Assembly: GCA_018224505.1 (NCBI GenBank)
Contig: JAGTVD010000439.1
Location: forward strand, 1 to 6,996
Source: Desulfatitalea sp.
GTDB lineage: Bacteria > Desulfobacterota > Desulfobacteria > Desulfobacterales > Desulfosarcinaceae
DNA length: 6,996 nt
Direction: 5' to 3'
A program made the position numbers and the translations under genes. The stretch's first letter is position 1, and each line of letters begins with the position of its first letter. Shown in pieces: positions 1 through 6,216 of this stretch. The notes beneath the pieces are model-generated. The model had not been told where the DNA came from, did no database searches, and was given only the letters and a program-made list of their open reading frames with translations.

Positions 1-312
1 AGTGGTGGGGAGAACATTTCCACTGTCGAGGTGGAGAATGTCATTTACAGACACCCGGATGTCATGGAGGTGGCCGTCATTCCCATCCCCGATGAAAAGT
101 GGGGTGAGGTCCCCAAGGCATTTGTGAAAGTCAAACCGGGAACGAACCCGACGGCGGAAGATATCATTAGTTTCTGCAAAGAAAATCTGGCACGCTTTAA
201 GGCCCCTAAATCGGTCGAGTTCGGCGAATTGCCCAAAACCGCCACCGGGAAAGTCCAAAAATTCAAGTTGCGCGAAAAAGAGTGGGCCGGACGGCAACGC
301 CGCGTCAACTGA
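1..312 (+). CDS. Acyl-CoA synthetase (AMP-forming), C-terminal part only
   Basis: This is the 3' end of a gene that begins before the window; frame 1 is open from base 1 to the TGA at 310-312. The first residues read SGGENIS, the conserved A8 region of ANL-superfamily adenylating enzymes, where the C-terminal domain hinges. The segment ends with PKTATGKVQKFKLR (encoded about 229-273), the A10 motif whose Lys is needed for adenylate formation. Only about 103 residues, the small C-terminal domain, are visible. The family activates carboxylic acids to acyl-CoA thioesters with ATP and CoA in the cytoplasm. The tail style (KFKLREKEW) resembles the AlkK-like medium/long-chain fatty-acyl-CoA synthetase group, but chain length cannot be judged without the N-terminal domain. 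An internal GTG at 31 is a Val codon, not the start. The family call is firm; the substrate is unknown. Confidence 0.93.
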   Translation, partial: SGGENISTVEVENVIYRHPDVMEVAVIPIPDEKWGEVPKAFVKVKPGTNPTAEDIISFCKENLARFKAPKSVEFGELPKTATGKVQKFKLREKEWAGRQRRVN

Positions 313-326
313 CGTTTGGGATCGAA

Positions 327-464
327 GATCAGCAGGAACAGGTGCACGAGGTGACCGCACCTTGGAAATACCCGCGCAAGATCGATTTTGATAAGGCACT
401 GCCGAAAACGGTCAGCGGTGAGATCCGACGGATCGACCTGCGCAAAGCGGAACGAGGCAAAAAA
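327..464 (+). pseudogene. Remnant of a second acyl-CoA synthetase C-terminus
   Basis: The frame open from 282 to the stop at 528-530 encodes, from about base 327, a stretch that matches the end of medium-chain/butyryl-type acyl-CoA synthetases. It contains VTAPWKYPRKIDF (351-389) followed by LPKTVSGEIRRIDLRK (399-446). This is the same structural region as the end of the upstream gene but a clearly different subfamily, so it is not a simple duplication of it. There is no N-terminal domain, no start codon with a ribosome binding site, and the reading frame overlaps both the 3' end of the gene before it and the start of the gene after it. In the A10 motif the usual Lys of SGKI is Glu (GAG at 420-422). 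I infer the scar of a deletion that removed most of a tandem synthetase gene. The alternative is a frameshifted extension of the upstream gene, less likely because the two segments cover the same domain. Confidence 0.7.
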
Positions 465-484
465 CAAACAAGGAGGGTTGTGCT

Positions 485-727
485 ATGTTCAAAGGGATGC
501 CAAAAATTTTTTGGATCGGCATGGGACTAATCTATGGGTGGTGCTTTCTTTTCATGTTTCTGGAGATGACCATACCCGGCCTTCCCCTGAAAATTTTTCT
601 GGGAGTTCCGGCGGCCTTCATTTACAATTGGATGTTTGCCCTGTGGTTTATCCCCATTCTGGTTTCTTACCTGTTTTTTTCTTTCGAGGAAAGACGGGAA
701 GCCCAGAAGGAAAAGGAGGTGAAATAG
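485..727 (+). CDS. Small two-helix membrane protein, likely symporter partner
   Basis: The 80-residue product has two hydrophobic segments, about residues 8-28 and 43-65, joined by a short loop containing the GVP motif of IFLGVPAAF, and a charged tail (EERREAQKEKEVK). It lies immediately before the sodium:solute symporter: its TAG at 725-727 is one base from the symporter ATG. AGGAGG at 471-476, eight bases before the ATG, supports the start. Small two-helix proteins of the DUF485, DUF4212 and DUF3311 types are often encoded directly before SSS-family transporters. The second helix with its preceding Gly-x-Pro and aromatic residues is reminiscent of DUF3311, but I cannot assign the family with certainty. 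The likely role is an accessory or stabilising subunit of the neighbouring transporter in the inner membrane, inferred from position and topology only. Confidence 0.85.
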   Translation: MFKGMPKIFWIGMGLIYGWCFLFMFLEMTIPGLPLKIFLGVPAAFIYNWMFALWFIPILVSYLFFSFEERREAQKEKEVK

Positions 728-728
728 C

Positions 729-2351
729 ATGAACGTCAATCCGATCGTCATATTGGGGGCAGTGCTCTACTTCGCGGTGATTTTCTATATCGGCTGGTAC
801 TCGCGCAAAGCCAGCATGGACGCTTCCGACTACTATGTGGCCGGTCGCAAGGTGGGCGCTTTTGTTAACGGAAGCGCCCTGGCCGCCACATACTTTTCAC
901 CGGCCAGCTTCCTGGGTCTGCCGGCCTTCATCTTTTTATTGGGCTATCCCTTCTGGTGGGCGCTCACCGGAATCATCGCCGGTCTGCCCATTGCGACCTT
1001 ATTGACGGCGGCGCCGCTGCGCAAGTATGCACCGACTTCATTCACCGACTATTACGCAGACCGCTATGATACTAAATGGATGCGGCTGATCGCCGCTATT
1101 CCAACCTTCATCGCCGGCATCGCCTATGTCACTCTGTCTATCATCGGCACGGCCCTTTTCATGCTGGCCATATTGAAAGTCGATTTCGCCGTGTCGGTCA
1201 TCATCGCCACGGTTGTCATCTATGTTTATATCTACTATGGCGGCATGGTCGCGACGACCTTTTCCACAGCATTCCAGGGCGTCGCCATGACCGTCGCTTC
1301 GGTGACGGCGGCGATATACGTCATCGCCAACTACGGCGGCCTCAACGGCCTGACGGAAGCGGTGCTCGCCAATTCGCCGACTTTCTTCAATCTGCCGTAC
1401 GTGGCGGAAAAAGCATCCCACCCGATCATGAGCATGTGGTCCGGCGTGGTCGGCTTCTTCTTTGTCTGGCATTTCGGGTTTTCGGCCATGCCGTATACGG
1501 TGGTGCGCTTTTTTACCTCCCAGGACATCAAGTCGGCCCGCCGCAGCGTCTTCTGGGCGGTCATCATCGGCGGGGCGATGTACTGCGGACTGGTCATCAT
1601 CGGTACGGGTGCGCGGGTTCTGATCGAAAGCATGCATCCCCTCATGCAACTGGAAAACGTTACCAGCGCCATTACCCTGCTCGCACACATGAAGACGACT
1701 TACGGTGTGGCCGGCGCAGCTGTGACGGACTACTCCATGATCGCCGCGGTCGAAGCGCTGAAGAGCCCCTTCCTGCTGGCGGTGGTCGCCGCCGGCGGCC
1801 TTGCCATCTCCATGGCCACGGCCGCCGGCTGGGTTATGGTGCTCAACATCCTGATGGGCCGGGACATGATGGGCAAAGTCATGGGCAGCAAACTGCCGGA
1901 AGAAAAACCGGTGCTGATCACCCGCATCATGACCACTGTGGTCCTGCTGATCTCCATGGGGCTCTCTTTCAGTCCGCCGGCGCTGGTTCTGGATATTTCC
2001 GGTGCGGCCTTCATCGTTATTCTCTGTTCGGTCGGGCCGCCGCTGGTCCTGGGCATCTGGTGGACGCGCGCCACCACCACCGCAGCAGCCCTTAACATCA
2101 TTGTTATGACCTTTTGTTCCACCTATGCCTGGTTGTTCGCCCATTACAAGCTGGGAAGCGCGCATTGGTTCTTTTTGTCGGATGCCGCCAACAAAATTTC
2201 CGCGCCCCATCAGTTCTACTGGGTGTTTATAGGGTTCATTTTCTTCATTGTGGTCAGCCTCATTACAAAACCGTGCTCGGATGATGTCATTCAGAAGTAC
2301 TCTCTGGACATTCGTCCCCAAACCGAGCTCAAAAAATACAAGTCGCTTTAA
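729..2351 (+). CDS. Sodium:solute symporter (SSS family), ActP-like
   Basis: A 540-residue polytopic inner-membrane protein with about 13 hydrophobic segments, the usual length for the SSS family. Hallmarks are the N-terminal SDYYVAGRKVGAFVNG (residues 33-48), the first inverted-repeat helix with SPASFLGLPAF (57-67), PYTVVRFFTSQDIKSARRS (255-273), and the sodium-site helix GGLAISMATAAGWVMV (356-371). The family couples Na+ entry to uptake of organic acids, amino acids or sugars; the SDYYVAGR and SFLG features place it nearer acetate/monocarboxylate carriers such as ActP than sugar or proline carriers. In the sodium-site helix the Ser of the common ST pair (PutP Ser340-Thr341) appears as Ala363-Thr364. 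AAGGAGGT at 713-720 sits eight bases before the ATG. The gene is coupled to the small membrane protein before it and flanked by acyl-CoA synthetases, suggesting import of a carboxylic acid that is then activated. The substrate is not determinable. Confidence 0.93.
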   Translation: MNVNPIVILGAVLYFAVIFYIGWYSRKASMDASDYYVAGRKVGAFVNGSALAATYFSPASFLGLPAFIFLLGYPFWWALTGIIAGLPIATLLTAAPLRKYAPTSFTDYYADRYDTKWMRLIAAIPTFIAGIAYVTLSIIGTALFMLAILKVDFAVSVIIATVVIYVYIYYGGMVATTFSTAFQGVAMTVASVTAAIYVIANYGGLNGLTEAVLANSPTFFNLPYVAEKASHPIMSMWSGVVGFFFVWHFGFSAMPYTVVRFFTSQDIKSARRSVFWAVIIGGAMYCGLVIIGTGARVLIESMHPLMQLENVTSAITLLAHMKTTYGVAGAAVTDYSMIAAVEALKSPFLLAVVAAGGLAISMATAAGWVMVLNILMGRDMMGKVMGSKLPEEKPVLITRIMTTVVLLISMGLSFSPPALVLDISGAAFIVILCSVGPPLVLGIWWTRATTTAAALNIIVMTFCSTYAWLFAHYKLGSAHWFFLSDAANKISAPHQFYWVFIGFIFFIVVSLITKPCSDDVIQKYSLDIRPQTELKKYKSL

Positions 2352-2359
2352 TGTTCACA

Positions 2360-2387
2360 GCCCGGCCGGCGCTCCTCCCGGCCGGGC
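2360..2387 (+). terminator. GC-rich hairpin after the symporter gene
   Basis: A perfect 10-bp inverted repeat, GCCCGGCCGG at 2360-2369 and CCGGCCGGGC at 2378-2387, encloses an 8-base loop. It starts nine bases after the symporter stop and is followed only by ATTTC, so the T-tract is poor. It may be a weak terminator, an mRNA 3'-end stabiliser or a processing site that sets different expression of the symporter and the downstream synthetase. The stem is certain from sequence; termination is an inference. Confidence 0.6.
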
Positions 2388-2403
2388 ATTTCAATTCCAA
2401 AAC

Positions 2404-2409
2404 AAGGAG
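2404..2409 (+). promoter_or_regulatory. Ribosome binding site that fixes the synthetase start
   Basis: AAGGAG six bases before the ATG at 2416. The reading frame is open much further upstream, to a GTG at 2248 inside the symporter gene, but that extension has no family similarity and crosses the hairpin, so this site decides the start. Confidence 0.8.
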
Positions 2410-2415
2410 AACCTC

Positions 2416-4095
2416 ATGGCTGTTCCTCAGTTCGATCTCGGCAAAACCACCATCGGCGAACTCGTCGATATCGACGCCGAACAGTTCGGCGATTCAAAAG
2501 CCCTTCATTACCCGAAACTTGGCATCCAATACAATTTTCGCGAATTCCGCAGCCTGATGAACGATGTGGCCAAGGGATTCATGGCGCTCGGCATTCAGAA
2601 GGGCGAGCATATCGCTATCTGGGCCAACAATGTGCCCGAATGGCTTTACACCCAGTTCGGAACCCCAAAAATGGGTGCAATCCTCGTAACGGTCAACACA
2701 AACTACCGGGCCTTTGAACTCGAGTACCTGATGAAACAATCGGATTCCACCACCCTGATCATGATCGGTGGTGTCAAGGAGAAAACCGAGTATATCGATG
2801 TGGTCAACCAGGTATGCCCCGAACTCAAGGCGTCCGAACCCGGCAACCTCAACTGCGCCAAACTGCCGAAGCTCAAGAACGTGATTTTCATCGGTGAAGA
2901 AAAGCATCCCGGCATGCTCAACTGGAGCGAGGTGATGGCCATGGGAAGCCGCATTACGGATGAGCAGCTCGCGGCACGGCAGGCTTCCTGCAAACCGGAT
3001 GATGTGATCAATATGCAATACACCTCCGGGACCACCGGTTTCCCCAAAGGGGTCATGCTGACCCATACCAACCTGATCGGCAACGCACTATCGATGGCCG
3101 AATGCATGCGGCTGACGTCCGAGGACCGGTTGTGCATTCCGGTGCCGTTCTTTCACTGCTTCGGGTGCGTGCTGGGCACCTTGACCTGCATGGTGTCGGC
3201 CGCCTGCATGTGTCCGGTTGTTGCGTTTAATCCCGTCGATGTATTGCAAACCATCGAGGCCTGCGGCTGCACGGCCGTTCACGGCGTTCCGACCATGTTT
3301 ATCGCCGAATTGGAGGAAATGGCTAAAAATCAATATAATACAGGCACCCTGCGGACCGGCATCATGGCCGGCGCGCCTTGCCCCATCGAAGTGATGAAAA
3401 AGGTGGTGAATGACATGGGGGCCAGCGAAATCTGCATTACCTACGGGCAGACCGAGGCTTCTCCCGGCATTACCATGACGCGGACCGACGATCCGCTCGA
3501 GCTGCGCGTTTCGACGGTGGGACGGGCGATTGCCAATGTGGAAGTGAAAATCGTCGATTATGAAACCGGCAAAGATGCGCCGGCAGGCGTACAGGGCGAA
3601 CTGTGCACGCGCGGTTATCACGTCATGAAAGGCTATTACAATAATGAAGAGGCGACCCTTAAAGCCATAGACAAGGATGGATGGCTTCACACCGGAGATC
3701 TTGCTGTGATGGATAAAAACGGTTATGTGAAGATCACGGGACGCCTCAAGGATATGATCATCCGCGGCGGTGAAAATATCTACCCGCGGGAAATCGAAGA
3801 ATTTCTTTACACACATCCCAAGATCAAGGACGTCCAGGTCATTGGGGTTCCGAGTGAAAAATATGGAGAAGAGGTGGTGGCCTATGTTCAGGTCAAACAG
3901 GGCGAGGAGCTGACTTCCGAGGACTTGAAGAAGTTTTGCCAGGGCCAGATCAGCCGCCACAAGATACCGGCTTACTGGGCCTTCGTCAACGAATATCCGA
4001 CAACGGCCAGCGGAAAAATACAGAAATACAAGCTGCGCAATGATGCCATCCAGCGGCTGGCTCGCGAGGCGGCAGCGGATATCAAAACCGCCTGA
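2416..4095 (+). CDS. Acyl-CoA synthetase (AMP-forming), ACSF2/FadD-like
   Basis: A complete 559-residue ANL-superfamily enzyme that activates a carboxylic acid to its CoA thioester with ATP, in the cytoplasm. Motifs in order: P-loop-like YTSGTTGFPKG (residues 202-212), substrate-domain PFFHCFG (244-250) and GVPTMFIAEL (290-299), YGQTE (343-347), GWLHTGDL with the ribose-binding Asp428, hinge GRLKDMIIRGGENIYP (442-457), and PTTASGKIQKYKLR with catalytic Lys534. All key residues are present, so it should be active. The HCFG and GVPTMFIAEL signatures are like ACSF2-type medium-chain fatty-acyl-CoA synthetases; the true substrate is unknown. Residues 240-285 hold eight cysteines, some of them usual in this subfamily. 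It follows the symporter by 64 bases, across a hairpin, and precedes two uncharacterised genes on the same strand. No separate promoter is evident, so it may share the symporter transcript. Confidence 0.95.
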   Translation: MAVPQFDLGKTTIGELVDIDAEQFGDSKALHYPKLGIQYNFREFRSLMNDVAKGFMALGIQKGEHIAIWANNVPEWLYTQFGTPKMGAILVTVNTNYRAFELEYLMKQSDSTTLIMIGGVKEKTEYIDVVNQVCPELKASEPGNLNCAKLPKLKNVIFIGEEKHPGMLNWSEVMAMGSRITDEQLAARQASCKPDDVINMQYTSGTTGFPKGVMLTHTNLIGNALSMAECMRLTSEDRLCIPVPFFHCFGCVLGTLTCMVSAACMCPVVAFNPVDVLQTIEACGCTAVHGVPTMFIAELEEMAKNQYNTGTLRTGIMAGAPCPIEVMKKVVNDMGASEICITYGQTEASPGITMTRTDDPLELRVSTVGRAIANVEVKIVDYETGKDAPAGVQGELCTRGYHVMKGYYNNEEATLKAIDKDGWLHTGDLAVMDKNGYVKITGRLKDMIIRGGENIYPREIEEFLYTHPKIKDVQVIGVPSEKYGEEVVAYVQVKQGEELTSEDLKKFCQGQISRHKIPAYWAFVNEYPTTASGKIQKYKLRNDAIQRLAREAAADIKTA

Positions 4096-4158
4096 CTCTG
4101 AAGATGTCAATTTCGTGCCGGGGAAAAAACGATAGTAAGAAAAAAAAAGGATAAAACA

Positions 4159-4413
4159 ATGAGTTCCTGTGATACAGCCGTAGACAGCGATAAAAATGAA
4201 GAAAAACTGGCCCGCTGGTTGCGCTTTCAGCGGATGTGGTATAATTTTTACCTTTTTGTGGGTGTCGGGATCAATTTTGTGATATATTTCACCAAACCAT
4301 ATGGCCTGGATCCCGGTCAAGACATCTTCTGGGGCGCGTTGATCGGGGCAGGGATACCGATCGGGACCATGCTGCTGGGTACGACCATCCATAAAAAGGT
4401 AATTGGGATATGA
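4159..4413 (+). CDS. Small two-helix membrane protein of unknown function
   Basis: The 84-residue product has a polar, charged N-terminus (about residues 1-26), two hydrophobic segments (about 28-44 and 57-75) separated by a short loop with KPYGLDPGQD, and a basic C-terminus. I do not recognise a specific family; the arrangement of FYLFVGVGINFVIYF, a loop and a Gly-rich second helix loosely recalls the bacterial 2TM domain proteins, but this is only a resemblance. The Shine-Dalgarno is weak (AAGG at 4147-4150, eight bases before the ATG) and preceded by a run of nine A. Its TGA overlaps the ATG of the next gene in ATGA, so the two are translationally coupled and probably work together. It follows the acyl-CoA synthetase by 63 bases with no visible terminator. 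Confidence 0.8.
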   Translation: MSSCDTAVDSDKNEEKLARWLRFQRMWYNFYLFVGVGINFVIYFTKPYGLDPGQDIFWGALIGAGIPIGTMLLGTTIHKKVIGI

Positions 4414-5333
4414 CGTTCAAGCGTTCCGCCGCAGTCCTGGCAATGACGTGCTGGCTTGTGATCCTCGTTTCACTGCCGGCAGTACAGTGCGAAGCGGCGG
4501 AGGCGTTATTGGTTTACGACATAAAGACCGATGATGCTTTCACCGGGGAAAAGGAGGCGGTGATGCAAACCGCTTTCACTTCCCGGGCCATGTATGTGGA
4601 TGTGAAAACCAGGTTCATTGGCAGCTGGATGAAGCGCATTTTCGGCAAGGTCACGGAATCTCGCGACACCACCCACTTCCTTCTGGACGAGCGGCAAATC
4701 CACGAAGTGAACTATTCCCGCGGCAATATCAGGGTAACCCCCCTCGATCAGATCGCCGATGTATCCTGGGTTTCCGAAAAAAACGCCCGGCCGGCGGGAG
4801 TGGAGGAAATGATCAAGGAACGTTACACCGTTGAACCGGGGCAGTTCCAGATCACCCCTACCGGGATCAATGCCGTCATCAACGGCTTCGAAGCGCAACG
4901 GATCGATGCCACCCTGCGCTTGGAAACCTACGATAAAAAGAAAAACGCCAGCAGTATGACATTCATAACGCAAGAGCTATGGGTGTCCAGGGCACTGCCG
5001 CAATATCGGGTTTACCAGGCTTTTTTCGGAGCGCTGGCCAGCCAGATGGGCTTGGAAGCGGAGCGGTTGAAAGGGTTGAGTTCGATACTGCAATATTGGG
5101 ACGGATCCCTGGATCCGATTCGTGACCAGATAAGTGCGAGCGAAGGGCTCCCGGTCAAAAGCGTGACTTCGGTCGAGGCCGTCTACATCAAGAATGTAGG
5201 TTCGCCTGAGAGTGAAACGATCCGCAAACAGATCAAGACGGAAACCCTCCTTCTGCAAAGCGTTCAGGACGGAGCAGCGGACAGGAGCGCTTTCGAATTT
5301 CCCAAAGAGTTTCAATTTGTCTATGTGAAATGA
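4410..5333 (+). CDS. Exported protein of unknown function, possibly DUF4412-like
   Basis: A 307-residue protein with an N-terminal signal peptide: basic MTFKR, hydrophobic residues about 7-25, then a small-residue region (CEAAEA, 27-32) suited to signal peptidase I cleavage. Cys27 lacks a convincing lipobox (AVQC), so a lipoprotein is less likely. The mature part starts LLVYDIKT and appears beta-rich. The middle region INGFEAQRIDATLRLET (157-173), then ELWVSRALPQYRVYQAF (189-205), is reminiscent of periplasmic DUF4412-like proteins in which a conserved NG-x(n)-LW-x-S pattern precedes a helical tail. I cannot confirm this membership. No catalytic motif is visible. It overlaps the preceding small membrane-protein gene by four bases (ATGA), implying translational coupling, and is the last plus-strand gene before the convergent terminator. 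Function is unknown; a periplasmic or outer-membrane-facing role follows from the signal peptide. Confidence 0.82.
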   Translation: MTFKRSAAVLAMTCWLVILVSLPAVQCEAAEALLVYDIKTDDAFTGEKEAVMQTAFTSRAMYVDVKTRFIGSWMKRIFGKVTESRDTTHFLLDERQIHEVNYSRGNIRVTPLDQIADVSWVSEKNARPAGVEEMIKERYTVEPGQFQITPTGINAVINGFEAQRIDATLRLETYDKKKNASSMTFITQELWVSRALPQYRVYQAFFGALASQMGLEAERLKGLSSILQYWDGSLDPIRDQISASEGLPVKSVTSVEAVYIKNVGSPESETIRKQIKTETLLLQSVQDGAADRSAFEFPKEFQFVYVK

Positions 5334-5338
5334 CATAT

Positions 5339-5386
5339 AAAAAAGGGGGTCGCAGTAGATGCCGCAACCCTCTCGGTTTTCTTTTT
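5339..5386. terminator. Shared terminator between convergent genes
   Basis: An inverted repeat, GGGTCGC at 5347-5353 and GCAACCC at 5364-5370, with a 10-base loop, lies between the exported-protein gene and rubrerythrin. Read on the minus strand the stem GGGTTGC/GCGACCC closes with one T-G wobble and is followed within two bases by six T (5344-5339), a good terminator for the ferredoxin-rubrerythrin operon. Read on the plus strand one pair is C-A mismatched, and the run after it (GGTTTTCTTTTTC, 5375-5387) could still serve the plus-strand genes. It is therefore probably bidirectional, better on the minus strand. Confidence 0.75.
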
Positions 5387-5422
5387 CTCGCATCCGCGGT
5401 TTTAAAAAGCGATCGACGTCTA

Positions 5423-5998
5423 TTACCAGTTCTCAGCCAGAATTTCGAAATAGCCCTGGGGCATAACACAGGCCGGGCATTTTTCCGGCGCTTCGAGTCC
5501 GGAGTGCAGATAGCCACAATTGCGGCAGCGCCACACGGTTTTGGATTCGCGTGCAAACGTGCGCTCGGCCAGCAGGTTGGCGGCCAGGTCCCGGTAACGC
5601 TTTTCGTGCTGTTGCTCGGAAACGCTGATGGCGTCCCAGGTGTCAGCGGCCCGTTCGAAGCCTTCTTCGCGTGCAATCCGGGCAAATCCCGGATAGAGCT
5701 GACTGTGTTCGAAGCGTTCCCCGTCCGCGGCGGCCACCAGATTGTCGTAGGTGCCCTTGATCACGCCGGATGGGAAGCTGCCGGTGATCTCGAGTTCGCC
5801 GCCATTGAAGAACTTGAAAAAACGCAGGGCATGCTCGCACTCCTGGTTGGCGGTTTCATCGAATATGTCGGCAATTTGGACCAGGCCGTCCTCAAAGGCC
5901 CGCCGGGAAAAATAGGTGTAACGATTGCGGGCCTGGGATTCCCCGGCAAATGAGAGCATCAGGTTGCGGGCGGTTTGGCTGTGGCGGAATTGGGTCAT
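5423..5998 (-). CDS. rbr: Rubrerythrin
   Basis: A 191-residue protein with the classical length and two-domain layout of Desulfovibrio-type rubrerythrin: an N-terminal ferritin-like diiron domain and a C-terminal rubredoxin-like domain. Diiron ligand candidates are all present: Glu20, Glu53 and His56 (ECEH), Glu94 and Glu97 (GERFEH), Glu128 and His131 (SEQQH). The rubredoxin site has Cys158 and Cys161 (WRCRNCGY) and Cys174 and Cys177 (EKCPAC). Rubrerythrins reduce hydrogen peroxide to water in the cytoplasm of anaerobes using electrons passed through the rubredoxin-like iron. AAGGA at 6009-6005, six bases before the ATG, supports the start. The gene lies 15 bases after the ferredoxin gene in the same direction, so the two are very likely co-transcribed and the ferredoxin may feed electrons to it. 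The transcript probably ends at the hairpin near 5345. Confidence 0.97.
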   Translation of the reverse strand: MTQFRHSQTARNLMLSFAGESQARNRYTYFSRRAFEDGLVQIADIFDETANQECEHALRFFKFFNGGELEITGSFPSGVIKGTYDNLVAAADGERFEHSQLYPGFARIAREEGFERAADTWDAISVSEQQHEKRYRDLAANLLAERTFARESKTVWRCRNCGYLHSGLEAPEKCPACVMPQGYFEILAENW

Positions 5999-6013
5999 GA
6001 CGAATCCTTGGGT

Positions 6014-6205
6014 TTATTCTTCGATTTCTATCGCATCGGCGCCGCACTCTTCAGCTGCCCGGCGAACGAGCGATTCGTATTTTTCCGGTATCAAATCAAA
6101 CTGGACCACTGAGAGCAACTGGTCTTCATCATACTGGAATACCTCCGGGCACAAATGATTGCAATTCCGATCTCCCATGCATTGTTTGGTGATCCGTGCT
6201 TTCAT
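6014..6205 (-). CDS. Single-cluster ferredoxin with Asp in the cluster motif
   Basis: A 63-residue acidic ferredoxin. The iron-sulfur motif is C9-x2-D12-x2-C15-x3-C19-P (QCMGDRNCNHLCPEVF), with the distal Cys54 in EECGAD. The second Cys of the usual CxxCxxC is Asp, as in Pyrococcus furiosus ferredoxin and Desulfovibrio africanus ferredoxin III, where the site can hold a [3Fe-4S] or an Asp-ligated [4Fe-4S] cluster. No second cluster motif is present. I chose the ATG at 6205 because AGGAGG lies five bases before it; an in-frame start at 6235 would add ten residues that overlap this site and look non-family. The gene precedes rubrerythrin by 15 bases and follows a candidate promoter at 6328-6356. 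The likely role is electron transfer, plausibly to the rubrerythrin, though that partnership is inferred from position. Confidence 0.93.
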   Translation of the reverse strand: MKARITKQCMGDRNCNHLCPEVFQYDEDQLLSVVQFDLIPEKYESLVRRAAEECGADAIEIEE

Positions 6206-6210
6206 GGTTT

Positions 6211-6216
6211 CCTCCT
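6211..6216 (-). promoter_or_regulatory. Ribosome binding site that fixes the ferredoxin start
   Basis: On the minus strand AGGAGG (6216-6211) is five bases before the ATG at 6205. A longer in-frame start at 6235 would place this site inside the coding region, so the shorter protein is preferred. Confidence 0.8.

Noticed and set aside
1076..2095. Plus-strand open frame of 339 codons inside the symporter gene
   Set aside because: Out of frame with the symporter, Arg/His-rich and without a ribosome binding site.
1038..2321. Long minus-strand open frame (427 codons) opposite the symporter
   Set aside because: The predicted product is rich in His, Asp, Arg and Gly with no domain or membrane pattern, typical of the antisense of a GC-biased membrane-protein gene; the plus-strand symporter explains the region.
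2248..2415. N-terminal extension of the acyl-CoA synthetase
   Set aside because: The frame is open, but the extension overlaps the symporter end and a hairpin; the ATG at 2416 has a proper ribosome binding site and gives a normal family length.
3088..4392. Long minus-strand open frame (434 codons) opposite the synthetase
   Set aside because: It spans two plus-strand genes and their gap and shows no family motif; it is a codon-bias shadow.
4437..4505. Lipoprotein signal in the exported protein (Cys27)
   Set aside because: The residues before the Cys (AVQ) do not fit a usual lipobox; a signal peptidase I site after the Ala-rich stretch is a better fit.
5102..5118. Inverted repeat CGGATCC-CT-GGATCCG
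   Set aside because: It lies inside the exported-protein gene with a 2-base gap, too short to form a stable loop in that form, and is explained by the coding sequence for DGSLDP.
5330..5953. Plus-strand open frame of 207 codons opposite rubrerythrin
   Set aside because: Rubrerythrin on the minus strand is unmistakable, with all metal ligands; the opposite frame has no family signature.
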